In this document: piece after piece, positions 12,605 to 21,963 of the stretch | Position numbering within the stretch: position 1 is the stretch's first letter | How the letters are laid out: each line of letters starts with the position of its first letter | NCBI RefSeq assembly: GCF_005233515.1 | Contig: NZ_QFZZ01000007.1 | Location: forward strand, 248,001 to 312,000 | Direction of reading: 5' to 3' | DNA from: Pseudomonas sp. CFBP13508 | Lineage (GTDB): Bacteria > Pseudomonadota > Gammaproteobacteria > Pseudomonadales > Pseudomonadaceae | Length of the DNA: 64,000 nt | The notes under the pieces: model-generated | What the model saw: the letters and a program-made list of their open reading frames with translations, nothing else | Database searches by the model: none | Told to the model about the DNA's origin: nothing | Translations under genes and position numbers: made by a program

Positions 12605-13729
12605 TTACAAATCGCCGAAGAAACGCTTCACACCGTCGAACCAACCGGTGGTTTTCGGCGAGTGGCTGTTGTCGTCGGCCAGGGAGCTGCGGAATTCTTC
12701 CAGCAGTTCACGCTGACGACGGTTGAGGTTGACCGGCGTTTCCACAGCGACACGGCACATCAGGTCGCCGGCACCGCCGCCACGCACTGGCGCAACGCCT
12801 TTGCCGCGTACACGGAATTGCTTGCCGGTCTGCGTGCCTTCGGGGATTTTCAGTTTGACGCGACCGTCGAGGGTCGGAATCTCCAACTCACCGCCCAGTG
12901 CAGCGTCGACGAAGCTGATCGGCACTTCGCAGAACAGATGCTTGCCGTCACGCTGGAAGATGTCGTGTTCGCGCACATTGATCACAACGTACAGGTCGCC
13001 AGTCGGCCCGCCCTGAGTACCTGCCTCGCCTTCGCCGGACAGACGAATGCGGTCGCCAGTATCAACACCGGCAGGCACTTTGACCGAGAGGGTTTTGTAC
13101 TCTTCGACACGACCGTCGCCGTGGCAGGAGTCGCACGGATCGGAAATGATCTTGCCCTGGCCATGGCACCGCGGGCAGGTCTGCTGCACCGAGAAGAAGC
13201 CCTGTTGCATGCGCACCTGGCCGATGCCGCCGCAAGTCGGGCAAGTCGTCGGCGAGGATCCCTTCTTGGCGCCGGAGCCATCGCACGGCTTGCAGTTGAC
13301 CAGTGTCGGAACGCGGATATTCACCGACGTACCGCGCACCGCTTCTTCCAGATTCAGCTCCAGGGTGTAGCGCAGATCGCTGCCACGCTGAGCGCCGCCA
13401 CGGGCACCGCCGCGACCGCCACCGAAGAAATCACTGAAGACATCACCGAAGATGTCCGAGAAGTTCTGGCCACCGAAACCGGCACCGCCGCCGCCCATGC
13501 TCGGATCGACGCCGGCATGACCGTACTGGTCGTATGCCGCGCGCTTGCTGGCATCGGACAACACTTCATAGGCCTCATTGGCCTCTTTGAATGCTTCTTC
13601 CGAAGCTTTGTCGCCGGGATTACGGTCGGGGTGGTGCTTCATGGCCAGGCGGCGATAGGCCTTCTTCAGGTCCGCTTCGCTCGTGCCCCGCTCGACACCC
13701 AATACTTCGTAATAGTCACGCTTTGCCAT
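12605..13729 (-). CDS. dnaJ: Chaperone DnaJ (Hsp40)
   Basis: Co-chaperone that delivers clients to DnaK and stimulates its ATPase. The 374 residues follow type I architecture: J domain with HPD (KHHPDRNPGD), a Gly/Phe-rich linker, four CxxCxGxG zinc repeats (CKPCDGSG, CPTCGGIG, CPRCHGQG, CDSCHGDG), then the C-terminal client-binding domains. It is separated from dnaK by about 295 nt containing a perfect 8-bp GC hairpin. Confidence 0.98.
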   Translation of the reverse strand: MAKRDYYEVLGVERGTSEADLKKAYRRLAMKHHPDRNPGDKASEEAFKEANEAYEVLSDASKRAAYDQYGHAGVDPSMGGGGAGFGGQNFSDIFGDVFSDFFGGGRGGARGGAQRGSDLRYTLELNLEEAVRGTSVNIRVPTLVNCKPCDGSGAKKGSSPTTCPTCGGIGQVRMQQGFFSVQQTCPRCHGQGKIISDPCDSCHGDGRVEEYKTLSVKVPAGVDTGDRIRLSGEGEAGTQGGPTGDLYVVINVREHDIFQRDGKHLFCEVPISFVDAALGGELEIPTLDGRVKLKIPEGTQTGKQFRVRGKGVAPVRGGGAGDLMCRVAVETPVNLNRRQRELLEEFRSSLADDNSHSPKTTGWFDGVKRFFGDL

Positions 13730-13949
13730 AAGTTCTTTGCACTCTTAAGGACGTTCGGCAAACCCCTCCTGAGCCTCGCCAAACTCGTTGAGCCCATTAA
13801 GGCCCGGACCCAACTCACGTCAATTCAACGATCCTGGTCTTGATTGATGCGGTATCTGCGGCGCGAAAAGCAGGAGCATTCCCGGCCATACCACCAACAC
13901 GCGAGCGTTGTCGCATGCTGTAAAAATTCACGTATTCCAGATACGCCAA

Positions 13950-13970
13950 CGCGGGAGGCAAGCTCCCGCG
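13950..13970. repeat. GC-rich hairpin between dnaK and dnaJ
   Basis: Perfect 8-bp arms CGCGGGAG / CTCCCGCG around a 5-nt loop. There is no T-run on either strand, so it is not a standard terminator. It may stabilise or partly terminate the dnaK message. The rest of the 13730-14024 spacer shows no gene. Confidence 0.5.
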
Positions 13971-14024
13971 CGGCGACATCCTACCAGTCACCGCCGCAAG
14001 GCAGTCAACCGGGCGACCAACAAC

Positions 14025-15941
14025 TTACTTGTGGTCTTTGACTTCTTCGAACTCGGCGTCGACAACGTCGTCAGCCTTCTCAGCCGACTCGCCTTGCGGG
14101 GCCGCGCCATCAGCTGGCTGAGCCTGTTCGGCGTACATCTTCTGAGCAACCGGAGCGGAGACTTTCGACAGCTCTTCAACCTTGGCTTCGATGGCAGCCT
14201 TGTCGTCGCCTTTGACAGCGGCTTCCAGAGCAACCACTGCAGCTTCGATTGCAGTCTTCTCTTCGGCGGTGACCTTGTCGCCCGCGTCAGCGACCATCTT
14301 GCGAGTCGAGTGCACCAGTGCATCACCCTGGTTACGGGCAGCGGCCAGCTCTTCGAACTTGCGGTCTTCCTCGGCATTCGCCTCGGCGTCACGCACCATG
14401 CGCTCGATTTCTTCGTCGGACAGACCGGAGTTGGCCTTGATCACGATCGACTGGGTCTTGCCGGTAGCCTTGTCTTTCGCGCCGACGTGCAGGATGCCGT
14501 TGGCGTCGATGTCGAAGGTCACTTCGATCTGCGGCACGCCACGTGGAGCTGGTGGAATGTCGGCCAGGTCGAACTTGCCCAGCGATTTGTTCTGTGCGGC
14601 TTGCTTGCGCTCACCTTGCAGAACGTGAATGGTCACAGCGCCCTGGTTGTCGTCAGCAGTCGAGAACACTTGCGATTTCTTGGTAGGAATCGTGGTGTTT
14701 TTCTCGATCAGCGCAGTCATCACGCCACCCATGGTTTCGATACCCAGGGTCAGCGGACTGACGTCGAGCAGCAGCACGTCTTTCACGTCACCGGCCAGAA
14801 CAGCGCCCTGGATCGCAGCACCCATGGCAACGGCTTCGTCCGGGTTGACGTCTTTACGTGCTTCTTTACCGAAGAAATCGGTAACCAGCTTCTGTACCAG
14901 CGGCATACGAGTCTGACCACCGACCAGAATCACGTCGTTGATCGCGCTGACGTCGATACCGGCGTCTTTCATGGCAATGCGGCAAGGTTCGATGGTGCGC
15001 TGAACCAGGTCTTCAACCAGTGCTTCGAGCTTGGCACGCGAGATTTTCACGTTCAGGTGCTTAGGACCGGTCGCGTCTGCAGTGATGTACGGCAGGTTGA
15101 CGTCGGTCGACTGAGCGGACGACAGCTCGATCTTGGCTTTCTCAGCGGCTTCTTTCAGACGCTGCATCGCCAGCGGGTCACCTTTGAGGTTCATGCCGCT
15201 TTCTTTCTTGAATTCGTCAACGAGGTAGTCGATCAGACGAATGTCGAAGTCTTCACCGCCGAGGAAGGTGTCACCGTTGGTGGCCAACACTTCGAACTGG
15301 TGCTCGCCATCAACTTCAGCGATTTCGATCACGGATACGTCGAAGGTACCGCCACCCAGGTCGTAAACGATCACGGTGTGATCGCCCTTGGCCTTGTCCA
15401 TACCGTAAGCCAGAGCCGCTGCGGTTGGCTCGTTGATGATACGTTTTACGTCCAGACCCGCGATGCGGCCCGCGTCTTTGGTAGCCTGACGCTGGCTGTC
15501 GTTGAAGTAGGCCGGAACGGTGATCACCGCTTCGGTCACTGCCTCGCCAAGGTAGTCTTCGGCGGTCTTCTTCATCTTCTTCAGAATTTCAGCCGAGATT
15601 TGTGGCGGTGCCATTTTCTGGCCGTTCACTTCTACCCAGGCATCGTTGTTGTCAGCCTTGACGATCTTGTAAGGGACCATCTGGATGTCTTTCTGCACAA
15701 CTTCTTCGTCGAAACGACGACCGATCAGACGCTTTACCGCGTACAGGGTGTTGTGCGGGTTGGTTACAGCCTGACGCTTGGCCGACTGACCTACCAGAAT
15801 TTCGCCATCGTTGGCGTAAGCGATGATCGACGGCGTGGTACGCGCGCCTTCAGCGTTTTCAATAACTTTGGCTTTGCCGTTTTCCAGCACGGAGACGCAG
15901 GAGTTGGTAGTCCCCAGGTCGATACCGATAATTTTGCCCAT
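14025..15941 (-). CDS. dnaK: Chaperone DnaK (Hsp70)
   Basis: ATP-driven folding chaperone working with DnaJ and GrpE. It starts MGKIIGIDLGTTNSC. An upstream in-frame GTG abuts the GGGAGA ribosome site directly, whereas this ATG lies 6 nt after it. The 638 residues show the actin-like ATPase motifs IYDLGGGTFDVS and VILVGGQTRMP, the hydrophobic linker DVLLLDVSPL, the substrate domain, and a C-terminal tail ending EEVKDHK, the proteobacterial DDVVDAEFEEVK type. Confidence 0.98.
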   Translation of the reverse strand: MGKIIGIDLGTTNSCVSVLENGKAKVIENAEGARTTPSIIAYANDGEILVGQSAKRQAVTNPHNTLYAVKRLIGRRFDEEVVQKDIQMVPYKIVKADNNDAWVEVNGQKMAPPQISAEILKKMKKTAEDYLGEAVTEAVITVPAYFNDSQRQATKDAGRIAGLDVKRIINEPTAAALAYGMDKAKGDHTVIVYDLGGGTFDVSVIEIAEVDGEHQFEVLATNGDTFLGGEDFDIRLIDYLVDEFKKESGMNLKGDPLAMQRLKEAAEKAKIELSSAQSTDVNLPYITADATGPKHLNVKISRAKLEALVEDLVQRTIEPCRIAMKDAGIDVSAINDVILVGGQTRMPLVQKLVTDFFGKEARKDVNPDEAVAMGAAIQGAVLAGDVKDVLLLDVSPLTLGIETMGGVMTALIEKNTTIPTKKSQVFSTADDNQGAVTIHVLQGERKQAAQNKSLGKFDLADIPPAPRGVPQIEVTFDIDANGILHVGAKDKATGKTQSIVIKANSGLSDEEIERMVRDAEANAEEDRKFEELAAARNQGDALVHSTRKMVADAGDKVTAEEKTAIEAAVVALEAAVKGDDKAAIEAKVEELSKVSAPVAQKMYAEQAQPADGAAPQGESAEKADDVVDAEFEEVKDHK

Positions 15942-16043
15942 GTTCACTCTCCCGAAACTTTGGATTTTGTTGCCGCAGCAGTGGTGGCTGACTGCGGTAG
16001 CACTTAAACGCTTGACTTCTAAATGGGGGCCTTGCGGCTAATT

Positions 16044-16610
16044 TCAAGCCTGCTCGTCAATCGAAGGCGAAACCGGTGCCGGCGCCTTGCTGACCACGAC
16101 CATCGCCGGGCGCAGCAGGCGACCATTGAGCTGGTAGCCCTTCTGGAAAACCTTCAACACGCTGTTCGGCTCGACGTCGGCACTTTCCTGCATGGCCATC
16201 GCCTGATGGTGAACGGCGTTGAACGGTTCGCCATGCGGATCGATCGCTTCAAGCTGGTAGCGCTTGAGGGTGTCGTGGAACATTTTCAGGGTCAGCTCGA
16301 TGCCTTCGCGCATCGGGCGGATGCTTTCGTCGTCCGGGCTCGACAGCTCAAGGCCGCGCTCCAGGCTGTCGACGATCGGCAGCAGGTCGCTGGCAAATTT
16401 CTCAAGGGCAAACTTGTGCGCCTTCTCGACGTCCTGCTCGGCACGGCGGCGAACGTTCTGCAGATCGGCAGCAACACGCAGAGACTGATCCTGCGCGGCG
16501 GCCAATTGCTCTTCGAGCACTTGCACACGGGTCGCCAGGTCGTCACCCGAACCTTCGGGCGCCTGATTGGCATCTGGGTTTTGCGTATCTACTGTCTGTT
16601 CGTCAGCCAT
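16044..16610 (-). CDS. grpE: Nucleotide exchange factor GrpE
   Basis: Releases ADP from DnaK. The 188-residue protein has an acidic N-terminus, a long helical coiled coil (about 25-110) with the NVRRRAEQDVEKAHKFALEKFA segment, and the C-terminal beta domain ending in GYQLNGRLLRPAMVVVSK. First gene of the grpE-dnaK-dnaJ(-dapB) group, 102 nt before dnaK, behind a sigma-32-type promoter. Confidence 0.96.
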   Translation of the reverse strand: MADEQTVDTQNPDANQAPEGSGDDLATRVQVLEEQLAAAQDQSLRVAADLQNVRRRAEQDVEKAHKFALEKFASDLLPIVDSLERGLELSSPDDESIRPMREGIELTLKMFHDTLKRYQLEAIDPHGEPFNAVHHQAMAMQESADVEPNSVLKVFQKGYQLNGRLLRPAMVVVSKAPAPVSPSIDEQA

Positions 16611-16661
16611 AGAATTCTCCTTTCAATTTCGTCCGCGAGCCTGACTCGCGCTTCTGCCCCG

Positions 16662-16691
16662 ATATATGGGGCCGCAAAATCAGGCTTCAAG
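16662..16691 (-). promoter_or_regulatory. Sigma-32 heat-shock promoter for grpE-dnaK-dnaJ
   Basis: On the minus strand CTTGAA (16691-16686), a 14-nt spacer, then CCCCATATAT (16671-16662). This is close to the known RpoH consensus CTTGAAA-N(11-16)-CCCCATnT and lies about 50 nt upstream of grpE. Confidence 0.8.
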
Positions 16692-16810
16692 GGCTGGAAT
16701 CGATTGTCCTTACAAAAAAGTGCTGATTAGTCATTCTTGAATGCGCTAAGAAAACTTTTCCTTCAAGCAAATCGAGCTAAGGGAGGGCATTGTCAGGCCT
16801 GAACAAAACA

Positions 16811-16826
16811 CTGTATAAATAACCAG
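16811..16826. promoter_or_regulatory. LexA (SOS) box upstream of recN
   Basis: CTG-N10-CAG with an AT-rich centre (TATAAATAAC), 24 nt upstream of the recN ATG. This matches the gammaproteobacterial SOS box pattern and fits the SOS inducibility known for recN. Confidence 0.75.
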
Positions 16827-16850
16827 ACCTCAAGCCTGGGAGCGGCCTTT

Positions 16851-18524
16851 ATGCTGGTGCACCTGTCCGTACACAACTACGCCATCGTTGAACATCTCGA
16901 TCTCGAACTTGATCGCGGGATGAGCGTGATCACAGGGGAAACCGGCGCCGGCAAGTCGATCATGCTCGACGCCCTGGGCCTCACCCTCGGCGATCGCGCC
17001 GACAGCGGCGTGGTACGCCCGGGTGCCGACAAGGCCGACATTCTCGCCACCTTCGATCTGGCTGACATTCCTGAAGCCAGCGCCTGGCTGGCCGAGCGCG
17101 ATCTGGAAAACGACGGGCCGTGCATCCTGCGCCGGGTCATCACCTCGGAAGGTCGTTCGCGCGGCTATATCAACGGCACACCCTGCCCGCTAGGCGACCT
17201 TAAAGCCTTGGGCGAGCTGCTGATCGATATCCACAGCCAGCACGAACATCAGTCGCTGCTGAAGACCGACACCCATCGCCGCCTGCTTGACGAGTACGCC
17301 GGTGCCACCGATCTGGCGCGTCAGGTGCAACTGGCCGCACAGCGCTGGCGCCAGACTCGCCAGGAACTGGAGCGCCTTTCCAACTCCGGCGACGAACAAC
17401 GCGCACGCCATCAACTGCTCAGCTATCAGCTCGAAGAACTGGAAAACCTCGGTCTCGGCGAAAACGAACTGGAGCAACTGGAGCAGGAACACAAGAACCT
17501 GACCAACGCCGAAACCTTGCTGGGCATTTGCCGGCAAGTGGTCGAGCAATGCAGCGAAAGCGACTCCGGCAATGTGCTGAATGCGCTGACCGCCAGCCTC
17601 AATCGACTTTCCAGCGTGAACAGTTCGGTGGGTGCGCTGGGTGAAGCCAGCAGTCTGCTGACCAGCGCACAGATCCAGGTGGAAGAAGCGGTTGGTGAGC
17701 TCAATCGCTTCCTCGACAATTTCGATGCCGACCCGGCTCGCCTGCAATACCTCGAAGAACGTCTCGACGCTATCTATACCCTGGCACGCAAACACCGGAT
17801 CCAGCCGACCGAAGTCGGCGAGATGCAGCAGAAGCTGCTGGATGAAATCGAGACCCTCAACGCCAATGACGAATCGATCGAGCGCCTGGGTGAGGAACTG
17901 GCGTCCTATGCCCGCCACTATCAAGAGAAAGCGCGCGAGCTGAGCGACCTTCGTCATCAAGCCGCCGGCAGCCTCGCCAGTGCGGTGGAGCAGGAAATCC
18001 AGCGCCTGGGCATGCCCGGCGGCCGATTCACCATCGAACTGAAAGCCAACAGCAGCGACGAGTTGCTGCCAAACGGGCTGGAACAGGTCGAACTGCTGGT
18101 CAGCGCCAATCCCGGCCAACCGCTCAAGGCGCTGGCAAAAGTCGCCTCCGGTGGTGAGCTGTCGCGGATCAGTCTGGCAATTCAGGTCATTACCGCCCAG
18201 ACCTCCCGCGTGCCGACGCTGGTATTCGACGAAGTGGACGTAGGTATCGGCGGCCCGACTGCGGAGATCGTCGGCCAGTTACTGCGCCGTCTCGGTGATC
18301 GCGGCCAGGTCCTGACCGTGACGCACTTGCCGCAAGTGGCGGCGCAAGGGCATCAGCATCTGTTCGTGCATAAGGTCCGTGACGAGAAGGCGACTCACAC
18401 CGCCGTCGCAAAGCTGAGCAAGAACGAGCGCATCGAAGAAGTCGCGCGCATGCTCGGCGGCATCGATCTGACCAAGGAGTCTCTGGCCCACGCGAAAAAA
18501 ATGGTGGTGACCGCCAAGGCCTGA
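16851..18524 (+). CDS. recN: DNA repair protein RecN
   Basis: SMC-like ATPase acting early in double-strand break repair. The 557 residues begin MLVHLSVHNYAIVEHLDLEL. Walker A is GETGAGKS (about 29-36), long coiled-coil arms span roughly 150-370, the ABC signature is ASGGELSRISLA, and Walker B is TLVFDEVDVGIGG. It is divergent from grpE across a 240-nt spacer holding a LexA box on its own side. Confidence 0.96.
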   Translation: MLVHLSVHNYAIVEHLDLELDRGMSVITGETGAGKSIMLDALGLTLGDRADSGVVRPGADKADILATFDLADIPEASAWLAERDLENDGPCILRRVITSEGRSRGYINGTPCPLGDLKALGELLIDIHSQHEHQSLLKTDTHRRLLDEYAGATDLARQVQLAAQRWRQTRQELERLSNSGDEQRARHQLLSYQLEELENLGLGENELEQLEQEHKNLTNAETLLGICRQVVEQCSESDSGNVLNALTASLNRLSSVNSSVGALGEASSLLTSAQIQVEEAVGELNRFLDNFDADPARLQYLEERLDAIYTLARKHRIQPTEVGEMQQKLLDEIETLNANDESIERLGEELASYARHYQEKARELSDLRHQAAGSLASAVEQEIQRLGMPGGRFTIELKANSSDELLPNGLEQVELLVSANPGQPLKALAKVASGGELSRISLAIQVITAQTSRVPTLVFDEVDVGIGGPTAEIVGQLLRRLGDRGQVLTVTHLPQVAAQGHQHLFVHKVRDEKATHTAVAKLSKNERIEEVARMLGGIDLTKESLAHAKKMVVTAKA

Positions 18525-18540
18525 CAAACGGTAGAAAGCA

Positions 18541-18569
18541 CGAAGGCGACCCTTGGGTCGCCTTCGTTC
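18541..18569 (+). terminator. recN terminator
   Basis: Stem of 11 bp (CGAAGGCGACC / GGTCGCCTTCG) with a 4-nt loop, followed by a weak T-rich tail, 17 nt after the recN stop. It may also serve the convergent fur gene. Confidence 0.6.
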
Positions 18570-18600
18570 GTTTCGCGAATGTGAAATTCGCGCGACATGC

Positions 18601-19005
18601 TTACTTTTTCTTGCGTACGTACAGCACCAGGTTGTGATCAACCATTTCGAAGCCATGCTTCTCGACGATCGATTTCTGAAGTTTTTCGATTTCTTCGTCG
18701 AAGAATTCGATCACTTCACCCGATTCCACGTTGACCATATGGTCGTGGTGGCCACCGTCAGCCAGTTCGAAGACCGCGTGGCCGCCGTCGAAGTTGTGGC
18801 GGACCACGAGGCCGGCCGCTTCGAACTGAGTCAGTACACGGTAAACCGTGGCCAGACCGACGTCCTCACCAGCTTCCATCAACGCCTTGTAGACGTCCTC
18901 GGCACTCATGTGGCGCTGCTCGGTGGAGTCGAGCATTTGCAGGATCTTGACCCGTGGCAGGGTCACTTTGAGGCCGGCTTTGCGTAGTTCGCTATTTTCA
19001 ACCAT
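18601..19005 (-). CDS. fur: Ferric uptake regulator Fur
   Basis: Fe(II)-responsive repressor of siderophore and iron genes. The 134-residue protein has an N-terminal winged helix (SELRKAGLKVTLPRVKILQML), the HMSAEDVYKAL segment, the regulatory metal motif HHDHMVN and the conserved EVIEFFDEEIEKLQ. It lacks the CxxC pairs of E. coli Fur, as is usual in Pseudomonas. It is divergent from bamE. Confidence 0.97.
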   Translation of the reverse strand: MVENSELRKAGLKVTLPRVKILQMLDSTEQRHMSAEDVYKALMEAGEDVGLATVYRVLTQFEAAGLVVRHNFDGGHAVFELADGGHHDHMVNVESGEVIEFFDEEIEKLQKSIVEKHGFEMVDHNLVLYVRKKK

Positions 19006-19102
19006 GGTCAGCTTTCTCGCGATGCTGCTTCGCAGCTTCTCTTAATGCGGGTATGATCGGCGTTTACGTTGTCCCAGCCAAGATAGTGGAAGTCGCCCAC
19101 CG

Positions 19103-19630
19103 ATGCAAAACACCAAGCTCTTGCTAACCAGTTTCACCTTTGTGGGACTGCTCGCACTCGCCGGTTGTTCATTCCCCGGGGTTTACAAAATCGACATCCA
19201 GCAGGGCAATGTCGTCACGCAGGACATGATAGACCAGTTACGCCCGGGAATGACCCGGCCGCAAGTACGGTTTATCATGGGCAACCCTCTGCTTGCCGAC
19301 ACGTTCCATGCCGATCGCTGGGATTATCTGTACAGCCTGCAACCGGGTGGCGGTGAACGCCAGCAGGAACGAATCAGCGTTATCTTCAATTCCAACGACC
19401 AGCTTGTCAGCCTGTCCGGTGACTTCATGCCCGGCGTGAGCCGTGACGAAGCCATTCTCGGCAAGGACAGCGGTACTACCGTGACCGCGCCTGCTGAAAA
19501 CGCCGACAAGCCAGAAGCTGAAAAGCCAGCCAAACCAGGCTCCTTGCTGGATCAGATCCAGAAGGACGTCGATGGTGTGGAAACCGTACCGGTTCCGACA
19601 CCAGAGCCGCTGGACACCTCGCCGCAGTAA
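19103..19630 (+). CDS. bamE: Outer membrane assembly lipoprotein BamE (SmpA/OmlA)
   Basis: Lipoprotein of the BAM complex that inserts beta-barrel proteins into the outer membrane. The 175-residue precursor has a type II signal with lipobox LAGC (Cys23 about). It then has the SmpA/OmlA fold with the DMIDQLRPGMTRPQVRFIMGNPLL motif and DRWDYLY. The C-terminus (about 125-175) is a low-complexity Pro/Glu/Ala tail, typical of Pseudomonas OmlA. The fur-bamE divergent pair is conserved in the genus. Confidence 0.94.
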   Translation: MQNTKLLLTSFTFVGLLALAGCSFPGVYKIDIQQGNVVTQDMIDQLRPGMTRPQVRFIMGNPLLADTFHADRWDYLYSLQPGGGERQQERISVIFNSNDQLVSLSGDFMPGVSRDEAILGKDSGTTVTAPAENADKPEAEKPAKPGSLLDQIQKDVDGVETVPVPTPEPLDTSPQ

Positions 19631-19637
19631 ATGGCGA

Positions 19638-19676
19638 GGCAATAAAAAACCCGGAGATTCCGGGTTTTTTATTGCC
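19638..19676. terminator. Bidirectional terminator between bamE and rnfH
   Basis: Perfect 18-bp inverted repeat with a 3-nt loop (arm core AAAAAACCCGGA). A-tract and T-tract flank the GC stem, so it works for both bamE (+) and the convergent rnfH (-). Confidence 0.9.
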
Positions 19677-19691
19677 GGCCGTTTGGCCTGA

Positions 19692-20006
19692 TCAAATATT
19701 CCGCGCTTTTGCCTCAGCAGCCTTGGCCGCACGCAAACGTCGAACTTCTTTGGGATCAGCCTGCAGCGGTCGATAAATTTCGATGCGATCGCCCGCCTGA
19801 ACAGGGCGAGAATCCCCGTCAGCCACGACCTTGCCAAAAATCCCCAGCGGACACTCCGCCAGATTCAGCTCAGGAAACTCTGCCGCGATGCCCGATGCGT
19901 GCACCGCAGCCCGAACACTAACGCCCTCAGCAACGCTGATCGTACGCAGAACCTGGCGATCAACCGCCGCGTACACGACTTCTATCTCGATCACCGGCTT
20001 AACCAT
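19692..20006 (-). CDS. rnfH: RnfH-family ubiquitin-like protein
   Basis: Small beta-grasp protein of 104 residues starting MVKPVIEIEVVYA. The family signatures seen are the alternating hydrophobic N-terminus and the C-terminal AGDRIEIYRPLQADPKEVRRLRA, with a basic tail. The cellular role is not established. The longer reading frame upstream lies inside ratA, so the ATG at 20006 was chosen. It overlaps the ratA stop by 8 nt, the conserved ratA-rnfH arrangement. Confidence 0.9.
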   Translation of the reverse strand: MVKPVIEIEVVYAAVDRQVLRTISVAEGVSVRAAVHASGIAAEFPELNLAECPLGIFGKVVADGDSRPVQAGDRIEIYRPLQADPKEVRRLRAAKAAEAKARNI

Positions 20007-20433
20007 GCATCTGCTTGGCGCGCTGGCAGAAAGCATCCACCAGCTGATTGGCCGCCTGATTGAACAGCGGACCCAACGTAGCGCGCACCAACGGCCCGGC
20101 ATAATCGAACGACAGATCCAGACTGATCTTGCAGGCCTTTTCGTTCAGCGCCTTGAATACCCAGATGCCGTGCAACTGAGTGAACGGGCCCTCCTCAAGA
20201 TTCATCTCGATCGACTGCCCCGGAACCAGCGTATTGCGCGTGACGAAATGCTGACTGAGGCCGCCTTTGGCCACGCCGACACTGGCGCGCATGTGTTCCG
20301 GGGAGCTTTCCAGCACTTCAGCCTCCGAGCACCACGGCAGAAACTCCGGGTACCGCGCGACGTCGTTGACCAGGTCGTAGAGAAACTGCGCCGGGTACGG
20401 CAGGAGCGCGGATCGTTGGATATGTGTCGTCAT
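19999..20433 (-). CDS. ratA: RatA/COQ10-like START-domain protein
   Basis: The 144 residues beginning MTTHIQRSALLPYPAQFLYDLVNDVARYPEFLPWC form a single polyketide-cyclase/START-type domain of the COQ10/RatA family. The family has been described as a ribosome-association toxin in E. coli and as a ubiquinone-binding protein elsewhere. Here the setting beside rnfH and smpB is the conserved chromosomal one, so a housekeeping role is more likely than an addiction module. Confidence 0.88.
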   Translation of the reverse strand: MTTHIQRSALLPYPAQFLYDLVNDVARYPEFLPWCSEAEVLESSPEHMRASVGVAKGGLSQHFVTRNTLVPGQSIEMNLEEGPFTQLHGIWVFKALNEKACKISLDLSFDYAGPLVRATLGPLFNQAANQLVDAFCQRAKQMHG

Positions 20434-20440
20434 GTAAGCG

Positions 20441-21844
20441 TTACTTCCAGAGCTGAGCGGCAAAGACTACAAGAATGCCGATAGGCGCCACGTAGCGCAT
20501 CAAGAACAGGGACAAGGCAAACAGAACCGGGCTGCGGATGGACAATTCATCCCGCACCGCTTCACGCCCCATCACCCATCCCGCGAACAGCACGAAACAC
20601 AAGCCACCGAGGGGCAACATGATCCGCGAGGTGAAGAAATCGATCACGCCGAAGAAGTCGAGACCGCTCTGCGCACCCCATAGATAGAGGCTGAACGCTC
20701 CGCCTTCGTTCACGAAAAACTTGGCTTCCTTCCAGATATTGAAAGAAAACACCGTGCCCAGACCAACGAACCAGCAGGTGAACGCAAGCCAGAACGTCAC
20801 CCAGATGCGGCTGATTTTAGTGCGCTCTACCAGGTAAGCCACCATTGGTTCGAGCAGGGAAATTGCCGAACTCCAGGCAGCCACCGCGACCAGCACGAAG
20901 AACACAACGCCCATCAACTGACCGAAAAATACATTACCAAAAGCAAATGGCAGGCTGACGAACATCAGCCCCGGGCCTTCGCTTGGGTTCAGGCCAGCGG
21001 CGAACACAATCGGAAACAAAGCCAGACCGGCGACCAGCGATACAAAAGTATCCAGCAGCGCGACACCGACCACCGTGCCCGACAGCGAGGTGTTCTTCGG
21101 CATGTAGGCGCCGTAGATCATGATCGAACCAACGCCGACGCTCAGCGAGAAGAACGCGTGCCCCATCGCTGGCAGCAGACCGTCGAGGACTTTTTCCGGG
21201 TGGAAGTCGAACATGAAATGCACGCCTTCCATGAAATGCCCGGTGGTCATGCTGTAGCCCAGCAGCACCAGAATCATCACGAACAGCAGCGGCATCATGA
21301 TTCGCAGGCTGCGTTCAAGCCCGGCGACCACGCCTTTGGCGATCACGAAGGCCGACAGCAGCATGAAAACCGTGTGCCAAAGTGTCAGACGCCATGGATT
21401 GGAGATGACATTGCCGAAATAGGCGCCGACCTGATCGGCCGTCGCGCCCTGGAAATCTCCACGGCCCATGTCGACGATGTAATCCAGCGACCAACCACCG
21501 ACCACACTGTAGAAAGACAGAATCAGCAGGGCCGTGATCATCCCGGCAAACGCGCCCCACGACCATTTGGCCGAGTGCCCTGCTTCCAGCGCCAGCACCT
21601 TCAAGGCGTTCGCCGGACTTTGCCGGGCGCGCCGGCCGATCAGGGTTTCCGCGAGCATGACCGGGACACCGATGAGCGCGATGCATGCCAGAAACATCAG
21701 CACGAAGGCGCCGCCGCCGTAGACCCCGACCATGTAGGGGAACTTCCAGATACTACCCAGTCCCACGGCCGAACCGGTCGCGGCGAGTATGAATACCCAG
21801 CGGCTAGCCCAACTGCCGTGGACAGAAACCTTGTCTGTCGACAT
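20441..21844 (-). CDS. Sodium-dependent transporter (NSS/SLC6 family)
   Basis: Predicted Na+-coupled amino-acid or amine symporter of 467 residues with about 12 membrane segments. The N-terminal signature ATGSAVGLGSIWKFPYM with GGGAFVLMF (TM1-TM2) is diagnostic of the family and provides the sodium and substrate sites. The substrate cannot be read from sequence. It ends 7 nt before ratA on the same strand and is divergent from smpB. Confidence 0.92.
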   Translation of the reverse strand: MSTDKVSVHGSWASRWVFILAATGSAVGLGSIWKFPYMVGVYGGGAFVLMFLACIALIGVPVMLAETLIGRRARQSPANALKVLALEAGHSAKWSWGAFAGMITALLILSFYSVVGGWSLDYIVDMGRGDFQGATADQVGAYFGNVISNPWRLTLWHTVFMLLSAFVIAKGVVAGLERSLRIMMPLLFVMILVLLGYSMTTGHFMEGVHFMFDFHPEKVLDGLLPAMGHAFFSLSVGVGSIMIYGAYMPKNTSLSGTVVGVALLDTFVSLVAGLALFPIVFAAGLNPSEGPGLMFVSLPFAFGNVFFGQLMGVVFFVLVAVAAWSSAISLLEPMVAYLVERTKISRIWVTFWLAFTCWFVGLGTVFSFNIWKEAKFFVNEGGAFSLYLWGAQSGLDFFGVIDFFTSRIMLPLGGLCFVLFAGWVMGREAVRDELSIRSPVLFALSLFLMRYVAPIGILVVFAAQLWK

Positions 21845-21963
21845 CGTTTATCACGCCCAAGCGTTAGAAAAAGAGGCCGCATTGTCCGGGATTCACTCAA
21901 CCTGCTCAAGCACGCAGCAACACCGTAGCCGACAGCCGAACAACTCCATATAATGCCGCCCCT

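Noticed and set aside
13950..13970. Terminator between dnaK and dnaJ
   Set aside because: Good stem but no T-run on the minus strand; kept only as a hairpin.
19999..20433. RatA as part of a toxin-antitoxin pair with RnfH
   Set aside because: The conserved chromosomal pairing and the COQ10-like fold do not by themselves support an addiction module.
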